A DNA stretch of 64,000 nucleotides from Kitasatospora arboriphila (GCF_000717275.1 NZ_JNYV01000001.1:434001-498000); one strand, 5' to 3'. Positions 18,851 through 28,640 are shown, numbered from the stretch's first letter. The notes: a model not told the origin generated them from the sequence alone. A program made the numbers and translations.

Positions 18851-19840
18851 TCACGACGCGGGGTCGGAGACGTCCGGAACCGCCTTCACGTCGGCGATCG
18901 CCACGGTGACATTGTCACGGCCACCGGCCTCCAAAGCGGCTGAGACCAGCGCTTGCGCGGCCGCTGTCGGATCATCGACGCCGGCCAGGATCGCGGCGAT
19001 CGCGTCGTCAGCCAACTCACCGGTCAGACCATCGGAGCACACCAGGATCCGGTCATCTCGCTCCACCGGAAACGTGAAGAAGTCGGCCTCCTGCTCCATT
19101 CCGGCACCCAGCGCCCGGGTGATCACGTTGCGGCGCGGGTCGACACGGGCCTGTGCGGCGGTCAGGAATCCCGCATCCACGAGCTCCTGCACCTGAGAGT
19201 GGTCGACGGTCACCTGCTCGAGCGTCGAGTGGGCAAAACGGTACGTCCGCGAATCCCCGATGTTCAGCACCAGCCAATGGGGTCGCCCGTCGCTGTCGAC
19301 CAGCATCGCCCCGGTGACGGTGGTGCCGGCACGGCGACCCGAGTCGGAGTCGATGTTCTCGATCTGGCGGCGCGCCTCCCCCAACAGGTCCACCACTGAA
19401 TCGCGTGTGCGGTTGACCCCGGTCACCGTTGTGTCCGACAACGCCGACAATGCCGCCTCACTGGCGAGCTCACCGCAATCATGACCGCCCATGCCGTCGG
19501 CCACCAAGATCATCCCAGGGCCGACCAGAGCCGCGTCCTCGTTGGTCTCACGCAGCAGACCGACGTCGCTGACCACAGCCCAGCTCACCTCGACCCGACC
19601 AAACTCGCCTACCCCGCTGCGTGTCTCGTCCCGGACGGTCCCGGTCGCTTCCATCGTCATGTGCCCTCCGCGCTCACGCCCAGGATCGAGTACCGCGTCT
19701 GTTTCACGGTCGAGCTCCGCCTCCGGCTTCGTCTCCGATTCACGGTCGAGCTCCGCCTTCGGCTTCGTCTCCGATTCACGGTCGAGCTCCGCCTTCGGCT
19801 TCGTCTCCGATTCACCGTCGAGCTCCGCATCCTGGCTCAT
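18851..19840 (-). CDS. PP2C-family Ser/Thr phosphatase with repeat N-terminus
   Basis: Metal-dependent protein phosphatase of 329 residues. The catalytic domain (about 83-315) has RETNEDA, VADGMGGHDCGE, NIGDSRTYR, CSDGLTGEL and GGRDNVTV, all PP2C motifs with the metal-binding aspartates present. Before it lies a charged tail of 12-residue repeats of the type AELDRESETKPK (residues about 5-47). ATG 19840 is chosen because it forms an ATGA overlap with the RDD protein gene; a later ATG (MTMEATG) would remove the repeats. No protein kinase gene is in the window. It probably reverses phosphorylation of the neighbouring FHA proteins' partners. Confidence 0.9.
   Translation of the reverse strand: MSQDAELDGESETKPKAELDRESETKPKAELDRESETKPEAELDRETDAVLDPGRERGGHMTMEATGTVRDETRSGVGEFGRVEVSWAVVSDVGLLRETNEDAALVGPGMILVADGMGGHDCGELASEAALSALSDTTVTGVNRTRDSVVDLLGEARRQIENIDSDSGRRAGTTVTGAMLVDSDGRPHWLVLNIGDSRTYRFAHSTLEQVTVDHSQVQELVDAGFLTAAQARVDPRRNVITRALGAGMEQEADFFTFPVERDDRILVCSDGLTGELADDAIAAILAGVDDPTAAAQALVSAALEAGGRDNVTVAIADVKAVPDVSDPAS
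19711..19818. repeat. Three 36-bp tandem repeats in the PP2C gene
   Basis: Near-identical 36-bp units lie at 19711-19746, 19747-19782 and 19783-19818, with a partial unit continuing to 19840. Each encodes 12 residues with alternating acid and base (AELDRESETKPK type). Units differ by one or two bases, indicating recent duplication and probable copy-number variation between strains. Confidence 0.9.
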
Positions 19841-20856
19841 CTCGCGACCTCGAAAGTGCACTGTCCGAGATGCACCACGGTGCCCGGACCCACCTCGTAC
19901 GGATGTCCCGGTCGCATCGCGGTCACCGACTCGCCGGTGTCCAGAACCGAACGGACGTCTGGGCCCGTACTGATCATCCACAATTTCCCGTCCGCCACGC
20001 TGAACTGGACCTGCGTGTCGTCCAAAGGTGGCGCCTCGATGGGGGTGACCACGATCTGTGCTCGACCGTGCGACCACTCGACGGCCGGCACACCGAGGTA
20101 TCCGGCACCGCACAGATCGGTGTAGCTGCCGTCATCGAGTCGAAGCCGCAAACCGACGCCGGCCCGGCGCAACGGCAGGGTGCGGGCGCCTGTGCTGGGG
20201 TCGATGCAATCGGTGACCGAATCTCCCGCTTCCTCGCCGGGCTCGGCCACGCGCGCGCTGGGCGCCGTGATCACCTCGTACCCTGCCGAACCCACACTGC
20301 TCGCAGTCGTTGTGCCGGAGAGCTTCTCGTGGCAACCGCGACGGGGACGGCCCCTGTCGATCAACACCGACGTCGCTCCGGCGAACAACAGGACGTTGCT
20401 CAGGTGAAGTACGGCGGTGCGGGTCAGATGCCGCCAGAAACCGATCGGACGGCCCGATCGGCCTGTGGTGATCGTGGTTCGCGCCAGCACCTGGCCCGGG
20501 GTACGGATGCCGTTGGCACGGGCGAGTGCCGACGAGATCCAGCTCGCAACGGGCACCGCCAGGCACACAACCAAGGCCACGTCGAGGCCGAAGACCAGAC
20601 CGGCCGCGAGGAGGCCTGCAACCGCGGCCAGCACCATGGCGACATCAACGAGATAGGCGGCCACCCGCGAACCGTTGGAGGCAGGGATTCGAGCCGCCAC
20701 CAGCGCCTCGCGCGGCGACCTCGGTACTGCGCCACCTCTGGTGACGAACATCTGCTGTCCACATTCGGGACAGCGGGCGGACGCGGACGGGATCTGGGTA
20801 CCGCAGCGGCCGCAGCCGAGCGGAATTGCTTCAAAATCAGCGGACGCGCTGGTCAT
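19837..20856 (-). CDS. Zinc-ribbon, RDD membrane domain and C-terminal FHA-like domain protein
   Basis: A 339-residue membrane protein. Cys15, Cys18, Cys29 and Cys32 (CGRCG...CPECG) form an N-terminal zinc ribbon. An RDD domain follows (about 60-180) with R-V-A-A-Y-L-V-D, several hydrophobic helices, and GIRTPGQVLARTTI. The final 100 residues (VQFSVADGKLWMIST, TAMRPGHPYEVGPG) look like a degenerate FHA sandwich. It probably recruits phosphorylated partners to the membrane. It is the first gene of the cassette, 32 bp after pdxS, and overlaps the PP2C gene by 4 bp. Confidence 0.8.
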   Translation of the reverse strand: MTSASADFEAIPLGCGRCGTQIPSASARCPECGQQMFVTRGGAVPRSPREALVAARIPASNGSRVAAYLVDVAMVLAAVAGLLAAGLVFGLDVALVVCLAVPVASWISSALARANGIRTPGQVLARTTITTGRSGRPIGFWRHLTRTAVLHLSNVLLFAGATSVLIDRGRPRRGCHEKLSGTTTASSVGSAGYEVITAPSARVAEPGEEAGDSVTDCIDPSTGARTLPLRRAGVGLRLRLDDGSYTDLCGAGYLGVPAVEWSHGRAQIVVTPIEAPPLDDTQVQFSVADGKLWMISTGPDVRSVLDTGESVTAMRPGHPYEVGPGTVVHLGQCTFEVAR

Positions 20857-20888
20857 CTCCGATTCCCCGCCCCCGCGTCCACGTCAAT

Positions 20889-21815
20889 TCACCAGCCGCG
20901 CTCGGCGAGTCTATGGGGTTGTGGGATGTCGTCGACATTGATACCGACCATCGCCTCACCCAGTCCACGCGACACCTTCGCGAGCACGTCGGGATCGTCG
21001 TAGAACGTAGTCGCCTGAACGATCGCGGCAGCACGCTCTGCGGGATTGCCGGACTTGAAGATTCCCGATCCCACGAAGACGCCCTCGGCGCCCAACTGCA
21101 TCATCATCGCCGCGTCCGCGGGGGTGGCGATGCCGCCGGCGGTGAACAGCGTGACGGGCAATTTGCCCAGCTCGGCAACTTCGACGACCAGGTCGTACGG
21201 CGCCTGCAGCTCTTTGGCGGCAACGAACAGTTCGTCCTTGGGCAGTGAGGTCAGCCGCCGGATCTCGTCACGGATCTTGCGCATGTGTGTGGTGGCGTTC
21301 GAGACGTCGCCCGTGCCCGCCTCGCCCTTGGACCGGATCATCCCGGCGCCCTCGGTGAGCCTGCGGAGCGCCTCGCCCAGGTTGGTTGCTCCGCACACGA
21401 ACGGCACGGTGAACTGCCACTTGTCGATGTGGTTGGCGTAGTCGGCCGGGGTCAGCACCTCTGACTCGTCGATGTAGTCGACACCGAGGCTCTGGAGAAT
21501 CTGGGCTTCGACAAAATGTCCGATGCGAGCCTTGGCCATCACCGGGATGGACACTGCCGAGATGATCCCGTCGATCATGTCGGGGTCGCTCATCCGCGAG
21601 ACCCCGCCCTGTGCACGGATGTCGGCCGGTACCCGCTCGAGGGCCATGACTGCGACAGCGCCCGCGTCCTCGGCGATCTTGGCCTGCTCGGCTGTCACGA
21701 CGTCCATGATCACGCCGCCCTTGAGCATCTCGGCCATGCCACGCTTGACCCGCGCGGTACCGGTGCCGGCACTTTCCGCTGGCACCGATGAACCTGGATC
21801 TGGGGCACTGCTCAC
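20889..21815 (-). CDS. pdxS: Pyridoxal 5'-phosphate synthase subunit PdxS
   Basis: Synthase subunit that builds PLP from ribose 5-phosphate, glyceraldehyde 3-phosphate and ammonia from PdxT. The 308 residues include Asp38 (VIMDVV), the Schiff-base Lys95 ([10 protein letters not shown]) and Lys163 ([12 protein letters not shown]), matching the catalytic residues of the B. subtilis enzyme. GTG 21815 is preceded by AGGAG. A TAGACT box near 21860 in the 109-bp upstream gap could be its -10. The signalling cassette separates it from pdxT. Confidence 0.97.
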   Translation of the reverse strand: MSSAPDPGSSVPAESAGTGTARVKRGMAEMLKGGVIMDVVTAEQAKIAEDAGAVAVMALERVPADIRAQGGVSRMSDPDMIDGIISAVSIPVMAKARIGHFVEAQILQSLGVDYIDESEVLTPADYANHIDKWQFTVPFVCGATNLGEALRRLTEGAGMIRSKGEAGTGDVSNATTHMRKIRDEIRRLTSLPKDELFVAAKELQAPYDLVVEVAELGKLPVTLFTAGGIATPADAAMMMQLGAEGVFVGSGIFKSGNPAERAAAIVQATTFYDDPDVLAKVSRGLGEAMVGINVDDIPQPHRLAERGW

Positions 21816-21924
21816 GTCTATAGCTCCTGTGGTCTAGTCGATTGCTGAGCTTCCAGTCTAGGCTTTCTCGGCGCCGCGTGGTCCGGCGGCATCACACGCC
21901 CCTTTTCGACGTCGGGCCGGCAGG

Positions 21925-22425
21925 TCAGACGGGCGCTCGCTCGACGATCTCGAAGTACAGCGGGGTCGGTGCGGTGCCACCCAGGTGCAGCCATCGCACC
22001 GGTCGCCGATTGCGGAGGGCCAGGGTGTCACGAACGGCATCGTTGTGGAACCGGCGGGCGATCATCACGCGGGTCTCGGCGTCGGCAAGCTCGGTGACCA
22101 GCTGCGATCGCAGTGACGAGAGGTCGATCTGGGCCAGCGCCGCCGACACCACGTTCTCGGCGGATTCACGGTCCGGCCGCGCCGAACCCTCCGCTCGGTC
22201 GGCGGCGACGATCAGTTCCCGGCCTTCCGACCCGAGGCCGGCCCCGATGGATCGGGCCACCACCGCCCGGCGGGCAAGCGCTGCGTCGAGCGCCTGCCAG
22301 CACAGGTCGACCCGCACGTGGAGTCGGTCGAGCCGGTTGGCGGTTTTGTAGGCCCAGCCCAGACCGAGCAACACCAGCACCGTGATGACGCCCAGGATCA
22401 GGACGGTCAGGGCGGAGATGGTCAT
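21925..22425 (-). CDS. LemA-like small membrane protein
   Basis: A 166-residue protein with one N-terminal helix (about 5-25) and a helical cytoplasmic or periplasmic body. The segments YKTANRLDRLHVRVDLCWQ and ETRVMIARRFHNDAVRDT resemble the conserved helices of LemA proteins. Its role is unknown. It starts 19 bp after pimA with GAGAGGAC as ribosome site, so it is probably the last gene of the thrS-to-pimA operon. In M. tuberculosis, as I recall, a NUDIX gene follows pimA; none is present here. Confidence 0.6.
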   Translation of the reverse strand: MTISALTVLILGVITVLVLLGLGWAYKTANRLDRLHVRVDLCWQALDAALARRAVVARSIGAGLGSEGRELIVAADRAEGSARPDRESAENVVSAALAQIDLSSLRSQLVTELADAETRVMIARRFHNDAVRDTLALRNRRPVRWLHLGGTAPTPLYFEIVERAPV

Positions 22426-22444
22426 GAAGTCCTCTCAGAAGGGG

Positions 22445-23569
22445 TCAATCGGAGACGACGACCTTGCCGGCCCCGACGACGACGGTGTCGTACACACGCA
22501 GGATCTGGTCGGCTACCTCGGACCAGTCGTAGCGGGCGGCACGATCGCGTGCACGGCGGACCATCGCGGCCCGGCCGTCGTCATCACCGAGAACGGAGAT
22601 GATCCCCTGGGCGAGCTGGTCGGCGTCCCCCACCTCGACCAGCACACCGGCCTGCCCGTCGTCGAGCACCCGCCGGAACGCGTCCAGCTTGCTCGCCACC
22701 ACGGCGGTACCGGCGGCCATGGCTTCCACGAGCACGATGCCGAAACTCTCGCCGCCGAGGTTGGGAGCGCAGTACACGTCCGCGGAACGCAGCGCGCGGG
22801 CTTTGACGTCGTCATCGACCTGGCCGAGGAATACGAGGTGGTCGGCCAGGTCGCCGGCCTTGCCCCGCAACGTTCGCTGGTGCCCCCCGCCGACGACCAA
22901 AACACGCACGTCCGGGAATCGCGCCACCACGGCGGGCAGTGCCTTGATCAACACGTCGACACCCTTGCGTGGTTCATCGAAACGACCGAGGAACAGCACG
23001 GTTCTACCGGGGTGCGGATACCCGTCGAGCGGTGGGGCCCCGGCGAACATGTCCGTGTGCACCCCGTTCGGGATCTCCACCGCGTCCGAACCCAGAGATT
23101 CCATCTGCCAACGTCGGGCGAGTTCGGAGACGGCGATCTTACCGGCGATGCGTTCGTGGTAGGGACGAAGAATTCCCTGAAAGATGCTGAGTATCAACGA
23201 CTTCGTCGTGGATGTGTGAAAAGTGGTGACGATCGGGCCCTGAGCGACCATCAGCGACAACATCGAGACACTCGGCGAGTTCGGCTCGTGCACATGGAGG
23301 ACGTCGAACTTCTCGTCCCGAAGCCAGGATCGTAGTTTGTGATAGGCCTTGGGGCCGAACGCGATCCGGGCAACCGATCCGTTGTACGGAATGGCCAGGG
23401 CCTCACCCACCGACACCACATAGCCGGGCAGTTCCTTGTCGTGTCCGGCGGGCGCGAGAACGCTCACCGTGTGTCCCCGATCGATGAAGACCTGCGCCAG
23501 TTCCATGACGTGGGCCTGTACACCGCCCGGGATGTCGAACGAGTACGGGCAGATCATGCCGATCTTCAT
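22445..23569 (-). CDS. pimA: Phosphatidyl-myo-inositol mannosyltransferase PimA
   Basis: GT4 glycosyltransferase that adds the first mannose from GDP-mannose to phosphatidylinositol at the inner face of the membrane, starting PIM and lipoarabinomannan synthesis. The 374 residues include CPYSFDIPGGVQAHV at the N-terminus, the HVHEP segment, VLFLGRFDEPRKG at the domain hinge and GGESFGIVLVEAMA, the nucleotide-sugar EX7E motif. It overlaps patA by 4 bp. Confidence 0.96.
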   Translation of the reverse strand: MKIGMICPYSFDIPGGVQAHVMELAQVFIDRGHTVSVLAPAGHDKELPGYVVSVGEALAIPYNGSVARIAFGPKAYHKLRSWLRDEKFDVLHVHEPNSPSVSMLSLMVAQGPIVTTFHTSTTKSLILSIFQGILRPYHERIAGKIAVSELARRWQMESLGSDAVEIPNGVHTDMFAGAPPLDGYPHPGRTVLFLGRFDEPRKGVDVLIKALPAVVARFPDVRVLVVGGGHQRTLRGKAGDLADHLVFLGQVDDDVKARALRSADVYCAPNLGGESFGIVLVEAMAAGTAVVASKLDAFRRVLDDGQAGVLVEVGDADQLAQGIISVLGDDDGRAAMVRRARDRAARYDWSEVADQILRVYDTVVVGAGKVVVSD

Positions 23570-24519
23570 CCCGCGGCGCCCTCGACATCCTCGTTGCTCC
23601 GAGAGGTGTCGGCCCCCTTGATGCGCTCACGGCGCTCATCGGACCAATCGGCCTCCCAGAGCGGTTGCAGCATGTGCCAGTCCTGCGGATGGGCGGCGAT
23701 GTTCGTCTCGAACACCGTTGCCAGCGCCTGGGTTGCCGCCTCCACTCCCCCGGACGTGTCAATCGGTCCGGTGAGCGATATCTGCGAGGTGTCCGGGCCG
23801 GTGTACCAGTGGTGAACCCCGACGAGGGCGGCGCCGGTGTCGATGGCGAGTTTCGCCGGGCCCGCGGGCATCCGCGTCGGCTCGCCGAAGAACTGAACGG
23901 GGACACCGTGTCTGGCCAGGTCCCGTTCGCCGAGGAGACACACCACCCCGCCGCTGCGCAGCCGCTTGGCCAGCTGGCCGTATGGGGGTTGTTCACCACC
24001 GCTGAGCGGGAAGATCTCGAATCCGAGGGTCTCGCGGTATCGGACAAAACGTTCGAAGAGCGAATCCGGTTTCAGTCGCTCCGCCACGGTGGAGAAGTCC
24101 CCGATGTTCTGCACGAGCCAGACCCCGGCCATGTCCCAGTTGCCGCTGTGGGGCAACGCGAACACCACACCCTTGCCCTTCGCAAGGGCGTCGTCCAGCA
24201 GTCGTCGATCCGGTGGTGGGAGGTCGACCCGCGACGCGGCCACCTGAAAATCCATGGCGGGCAGCCGAAATGCCTCGCGCCAGTAGCGGGCGTAGGACCG
24301 CATGGCATCCCGCATGAGGTCGTCGGGTACCTCCGCGGGTGCACAGCCGACCACCCTGGCGAGGTTCTTGCGCAGCTGGGCCGGCCCGCCACCCCGGCCG
24401 CCGACGTAACCTCCCGCACTGTCGAACACCGTGCGCGCCACACCTTCGGGCAGGCGCCGCACGAGCGACCACCCCGCCGCGTACCCCAGGTCGGCAAGAC
24501 GCTCGCCGGCCGTCGTCAC
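23566..24519 (-). CDS. patA: Phosphatidylinositol mannoside acyltransferase PatA
   Basis: Membrane-associated acyltransferase that transfers a fatty acyl group to the mannose made by PimA; 317 residues. The lauroyl/LpxL-type HX4D motif is visible as HSGNWD (His124, Asp129), with LLGERDLARHG and FFGEPTRMPAGPAKLA downstream. GTG 24519 lies in a GTGA overlap with the pgsA stop; the longer frame upstream is shadow of pgsA. Confidence 0.94.
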   Translation of the reverse strand: MTTAGERLADLGYAAGWSLVRRLPEGVARTVFDSAGGYVGGRGGGPAQLRKNLARVVGCAPAEVPDDLMRDAMRSYARYWREAFRLPAMDFQVAASRVDLPPPDRRLLDDALAKGKGVVFALPHSGNWDMAGVWLVQNIGDFSTVAERLKPDSLFERFVRYRETLGFEIFPLSGGEQPPYGQLAKRLRSGGVVCLLGERDLARHGVPVQFFGEPTRMPAGPAKLAIDTGAALVGVHHWYTGPDTSQISLTGPIDTSGGVEAATQALATVFETNIAAHPQDWHMLQPLWEADWSDERRERIKGADTSRSNEDVEGAAG

Positions 24520-25190
24520 GACTTTGGTCCGTCCTCGCCCTGGGTCGCCCCACCGGCGGCGGAGGGAGCGGCGATCGGCTGCAGATCGGTGGCTCCGGGC
24601 GACTTGTAGACCGACCACATCCGCTGGAACACCGTGATGATGCTGCCGACGGCGAGAAGCCACATCGCGATGTGGATGGCCCACGGCAGTCCGATACCGG
24701 TGAGGCCGGCGCCGACGAGGACGATGACGAGGCGGTCCGGGCGTTCGATGAGGCCGCCGTCGCCGTTGAGTCCGCTGGCCTCGGCACGTGCCTTCGCGTA
24801 CGAGATGACCTGCGAGGTGACCAGGCAGATCATGGTCGCGACGAACAACCACTGGTGTGGCTTCTCCACCAGGCACCACCAGCCGAGGCCGGCGAAGATC
24901 GCGCCGTCGGCGAGCCGATCACATGTCGAGTCGAGCACCGCACCGAACTTTGTGCCGCCGCCGCGTGCCCGCGCCATCGCGCCGTCGAGCATGTCGAACA
25001 TCACGAACAGCCAGATCACCAGGGTGCCGACGAACAGGTAACCCATCGGGTACAGCGTCACCGCTGCCGCGATGGTCGCCACCGTTCCGATGACGGTCAT
25101 CGCGTCGGGCGTCAGGCCGGTCTTGATCAGGGCCCGCCCCAGGGGCAGGGTGACCTTGGACACCGAGGCGCGACCCAGGACGCTCAGCAT
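24516..25190 (-). CDS. pgsA: Phosphatidylinositol phosphate synthase PgsA
   Basis: CDP-alcohol phosphatidyltransferase that joins CDP-diacylglycerol to inositol phosphate, giving phosphatidylinositol phosphate. The 224-residue membrane protein has the family motif with Asp66, Asp69, Asp87 and Asp91 (DMLDGAMARARGG...VLDSTCD). Context before patA and pimA supports inositol rather than glycerol as acceptor. The ribosome site is weak, so translation may depend on coupling to the HIT gene 22 bp upstream. Confidence 0.94.
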   Translation of the reverse strand: MLSVLGRASVSKVTLPLGRALIKTGLTPDAMTVIGTVATIAAAVTLYPMGYLFVGTLVIWLFVMFDMLDGAMARARGGGTKFGAVLDSTCDRLADGAIFAGLGWWCLVEKPHQWLFVATMICLVTSQVISYAKARAEASGLNGDGGLIERPDRLVIVLVGAGLTGIGLPWAIHIAMWLLAVGSIITVFQRMWSVYKSPGATDLQPIAAPSAAGGATQGEDGPKS

Positions 25191-25212
25191 GGATCGTTCA
25201 CGCTCTGCTTGG

Positions 25213-25806
25213 TCATGTTCCGTCCTCGAGTTGTCGCCAGGCGTCGGCGAGCAGAGTCCTGGTGTCGCGCAGCAGCTGCGGCATCACCTTCGTCTCCCCG
25301 ACCACCGTGATGAAGTTGGCGTCTCCACCCCACCGTGGAACCACATGCTGGTGCAGGTGTTCGGCCAGCGAACCTCCGGCTGCAGCACCGAGATTGAGTC
25401 CGACGTTGAACGCGTCCGGATTGGAGACCGCTTTGATCGCGCGAATCATCTCCTGCGTGAACACCATCAGTTCACGGCTCTCGACCTCTGTGAGGTCTTC
25501 GAGGTCGGCGACCTGCCGGTACGGCACGATCATCGTGTGCCCGGGGTTATAGGGATAGAGGTTGAGCACCGCGTACACCGATTCACCTCGAGCGACCATC
25601 AGCCCCGCCTCGTCCGACATCCGTGGGATGTCGAGGAATGGGTGGACGGACTTGGCGGACGTGGTGTCGTCACCGTCCGGGTCCACACCCGATCGCGGGG
25701 CAGCCGTGATGTACGACATCCGGTGCGGGCTCCACAGCCGCTGAAGCCGATCCGGGTCGCCCGGCCCCTGGTCGCGGATGACGCCGGGGTTGTCGGTGTG
25801 GGTCAC
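25213..25806 (-). CDS. HIT-domain protein, Ap4A phosphorylase type
   Basis: A 197-residue histidine-triad protein. The catalytic triad HLHQH is at 150-154 ([12 protein letters not shown]); [14 protein letters not shown] is also typical. The M. tuberculosis protein at this position (Rv2613c) was reported as a diadenosine tetraphosphate phosphorylase, so the same is inferred here. GTG 25806 overlaps the thrS stop by 4 bp. Confidence 0.9.
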   Translation of the reverse strand: MTHTDNPGVIRDQGPGDPDRLQRLWSPHRMSYITAAPRSGVDPDGDDTTSAKSVHPFLDIPRMSDEAGLMVARGESVYAVLNLYPYNPGHTMIVPYRQVADLEDLTEVESRELMVFTQEMIRAIKAVSNPDAFNVGLNLGAAAGGSLAEHLHQHVVPRWGGDANFITVVGETKVMPQLLRDTRTLLADAWRQLEDGT

Positions 25807-27878
25807 CGGCCCTCCCCGGCAGCGTCGACGGCAGGCGTCGCGACCAGTTCGGCGGTCGGGGATTCGTTGCGACGCTGGGCGACCCAGTCGGCGATCAGGG
25901 TGACCGCGTCTGCGACCGGAACCCCGTTGACCTGTGTGCCGTCACGGAAACGGAAACTGACGGCGCCGGCCTCCACGTCACGTTCGCCGGCCAGCAACAT
26001 GAACGGGACCTTGCCGGTTGTGTGATTGCGGATCTTCTTCTGCATCCGGTCGTCCGAACCGTCGACCTCGGCACGGACGCCGAGTGACCTCAGCTGTGCC
26101 ACAACGCCGTCGAGATGGGGAACGAACGCGTCCGCAACGGGGATGCCCACAACCTGCACCGGGGACAGCCACGCCGGGAAGGCGCCGGCGTAGTGCTCGG
26201 TGAGCACACCGAAGAACCGCTCGATTGATCCGAACAACGCTCGGTGGATCATCACCGGCCGGTGCTTGGACCCGTCGGCACCGGTGTACTCCATCTCGAA
26301 TCGCTCCGGCAGATTGAAGTCGAGCTGAATGGTCGACATCTGCCAGTTTCGGCCCAGCGCGTCCTTGACCTGTACCGAGATCTTCGGACCATAGAACGCG
26401 GCCCCACCGGGATCGGGCACCAGCCTCAGACCGGATGCCTCGCCGACCTCGGCGAGGGTGGCCGTCGCCTCTTCCCAGACCTCGTCCGAACCCACGGACT
26501 TCTTCGGATCCCTGGTCGACAGTTCGAGGTAGAAATCGTCGAGGCCGTAGTCCTTGAGCAGTCCGAGTACGAAGTTCAGGGTGGTGGTGAGCTCGGCCCG
26601 CATCTGTTCGCGCGTGCAGTAGATGTGCGCGTCGTCCTGAGTCATCCCGCGAACCCTGGTGAGGCCGTGAATGACTCCCGACTTCTCGTACCGGTACACC
26701 GACCCGAACTCGAAGAGCCGCAGTGGCAACTCCCGGTAGGAGCGGCCCCGCGCGTTGAAGATCAGGTTATGCATCGGGCAGTTCATCGGCTTGAGGTAGT
26801 AGTCCTGGCCGGGCTTGCGCACTTCACCGTCGTCGTCGAGTTCGGCGTCGAGGTGCATGGCCGGGAACATGCCGTCGCGGTACCAGTCGAGGTGGCCGGA
26901 GATCTCGTACAGATGGCTCTTCGTGATGTGCGGGGTGTTCACGAAGTCGTATCCCTCGGCGATGTGCCGCTGGCGCGAGTAGTCCTCGAGTTCCTTGCGG
27001 ATGATGCCGCCCTTGGGATGGAACACCGGCAGACCCGAACCCAGCGCGTCGGGGAAGCTGAACAGATCGAGTTCGGCACCGAGCTTCCGGTGGTCGCGGC
27101 GTTCTGCCTCGGCGAGCAACTCGAGGTAGGCGTCCATCGCCTCTGCTGATTCCCAGGCTGTGCCGTAGATGCGTTGCAGGTCAGCGTTGTCCTGGTCACC
27201 GCGCCAGTACGCCGCCGAGCTGCGGGTCAGCTTGAAGGCGGTGATGTACTTGGTGGTGGGTACGTGGGGACCCCGGCAGAGATCGCCCCAGATCCGTTCG
27301 CCGGTACGAGGATTGAGGTTGTCGTAGGCGGTGAGTTCGCCACCCCCGACCTCCATCACCTCGGGGTCGTCGGCCGAACCCTTGTCGTCGACCAACTCGA
27401 GCTTGTACGGTTCCCCGGCCAATTCGGCCTTCGCCTCGTCGACCGACTCGTACACGCGTCTGGAGAAGCGCTGACCGGACTTGATGATCTGCTTCATCTT
27501 CTTCTCGAGCGCGGTCAGATCGTCGGGCGTGAACGGGTCGTCGACATCGAAGTCGTAGTAGAAACCGTTCTCGATCGGCGGTCCGATTCCGAGTTTCGCC
27601 TTGGGGTCCAGATCCTGAACCGCCTGCGCCAGCACATGTGCAGCCGAGTGCCTGATGACGCTGCGTCCGTCTTCGGTGTTTGCCGCGACCGGCTCGACCA
27701 CGGCATCGCTCGTGGGCGACCACGACAGGTCGCGAAGCGTCCCTTCCGCGTCGCGGACCACGACGATCGCCTCCGGCCCCTTGTTGGGATGACCGCTGTC
27801 GCGCAGAGCCGCCCCCGCAGTGGTCCCGGCCGCCACCGTGATCGTGGCTGGGGGCGGGGCGGCGGCGTTCTCGGGCAC
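25803..27878 (-). CDS. thrS: Threonine--tRNA ligase
   Basis: Class II synthetase charging tRNA-Thr, 691 residues: TGS-like N-terminus, editing domain with [11 protein letters not shown], catalytic core with CPMHNLIF (zinc cysteine) and [15 protein letters not shown] (motif 3), then the anticodon domain. GTG 27878 was chosen because AAGGAG lies 7 nt upstream; a GTG 39 bp earlier has no ribosome site. It heads the phosphatidylinositol mannoside operon, a conserved actinobacterial pairing. Confidence 0.96.
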   Translation of the reverse strand: MPENAAAPPPATITVAAGTTAGAALRDSGHPNKGPEAIVVVRDAEGTLRDLSWSPTSDAVVEPVAANTEDGRSVIRHSAAHVLAQAVQDLDPKAKLGIGPPIENGFYYDFDVDDPFTPDDLTALEKKMKQIIKSGQRFSRRVYESVDEAKAELAGEPYKLELVDDKGSADDPEVMEVGGGELTAYDNLNPRTGERIWGDLCRGPHVPTTKYITAFKLTRSSAAYWRGDQDNADLQRIYGTAWESAEAMDAYLELLAEAERRDHRKLGAELDLFSFPDALGSGLPVFHPKGGIIRKELEDYSRQRHIAEGYDFVNTPHITKSHLYEISGHLDWYRDGMFPAMHLDAELDDDGEVRKPGQDYYLKPMNCPMHNLIFNARGRSYRELPLRLFEFGSVYRYEKSGVIHGLTRVRGMTQDDAHIYCTREQMRAELTTTLNFVLGLLKDYGLDDFYLELSTRDPKKSVGSDEVWEEATATLAEVGEASGLRLVPDPGGAAFYGPKISVQVKDALGRNWQMSTIQLDFNLPERFEMEYTGADGSKHRPVMIHRALFGSIERFFGVLTEHYAGAFPAWLSPVQVVGIPVADAFVPHLDGVVAQLRSLGVRAEVDGSDDRMQKKIRNHTTGKVPFMLLAGERDVEAGAVSFRFRDGTQVNGVPVADAVTLIADWVAQRRNESPTAELVATPAVDAAGEGR

Positions 27879-27999
27879 CAGGAAACTCCTTGTCGAGGCA
27901 GACCACTCGACCGGCACGGCCGAGCTGGCGTATCAGTCCATGATCGTAGTGCCCGGCGGACCCACCACCCCCTACCGGTCGCCGAGAAGTTCGGGCCGG

Positions 28000-28446
28000 T
28001 TACAGAATCGGGCTCTTCAGCCACGACCAATCGAGACCGATCCAGCCGGCCGCCATCTCGAGCGCGCCGAGCAGCCAGAGCGTCAGGAGCACGATGGCGC
28101 AGGTCAGGATGGCAAATGCCGCCTGGACCGTCCAGTGTTGCTTCTTGATCCAGTCCATCCATGCGTCGTACTTGCTCCGCGCGAAGTGGAGCAGGCGGCG
28201 CGCCCAGTCGAACTCGGACGCGAGGATGCCCAGACCGGCGAACACGATCAGCCATCCGGGACCCGGGTAAGGGATCGCCGCGATACCCACGAGAAGTACG
28301 CCCGTTCCGACCACACCGACACAACAGCGGTAGATGAGATTCAGGCGGCGTTGCTCCCGAATCTGGTCACGCTTGTTGCCGATCGCGGAGAGTATCCCGC
28401 CCTGGGACCGTTCTTCGTCGGCATCGACTTTCGCGTCATCAGGCAT
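28000..28446 (-). CDS. TIGR02611-type small membrane protein (PGPGW motif)
   Basis: A 148-residue protein with an acidic start, basic segment, two helices around IPYPGPGWLIVFAGLGILASEF, and a further helix (about 105-127). The PGPGW motif identifies a family of actinobacterial membrane proteins of unknown function. ATG 28446 is preceded by AAAGGA; the open frame upstream runs into a tRNA gene and is not coding. It is 121 bp upstream of thrS. Confidence 0.85.
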   Translation of the reverse strand: MPDDAKVDADEERSQGGILSAIGNKRDQIREQRRLNLIYRCCVGVVGTGVLLVGIAAIPYPGPGWLIVFAGLGILASEFDWARRLLHFARSKYDAWMDWIKKQHWTVQAAFAILTCAIVLLTLWLLGALEMAAGWIGLDWSWLKSPIL

Positions 28447-28568
28447 GACGTTCCTTTGTCCGAAATTGACCGGTTGCAAACCTTTTCCGGCAACTCTACG
28501 GAACTCGGCAACACGGGAGATGCAGCAGGACTGCGCACGTACGTCAGTCAATTGAACGGGAGATGAAG

Positions 28569-28640
28569 TGGTCCCGGCTGGGATCGAACCAGCGACCTTC
28601 CCGGTGTGAACGGGACGCTCTTCCACTGAGCCACGGGACC
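28569..28640 (-). tRNA. tRNA-Val(CAC)
   Basis: A 72-nt cloverleaf on the minus strand. Acceptor arms GGTCCCG and CGGGACC pair perfectly; the anticodon stem TCCCG/CGGGA encloses TTCACAC, giving anticodon CAC (valine, GUG codon). The T-arm carries GGTTCGATCCC. CCA is not encoded. A TAATGT box on the minus strand at 28681-28686 may be its -10, and CCCCGG/CCGGGG arms in the leader could form a small hairpin. Confidence 0.97.

Noticed and set aside
19841..20113. PP2C start upstream, inside the RDD/FHA gene
   Set aside because: The ATGA overlap at 19837-19840 is a standard coupled start and the upstream residues are shadow translation.
28461..28626. Extended start of the PGPGW protein running into tRNA-Val
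   Set aside because: The frame would translate antisense tRNA sequence; ATG 28446 has its own ribosome site.
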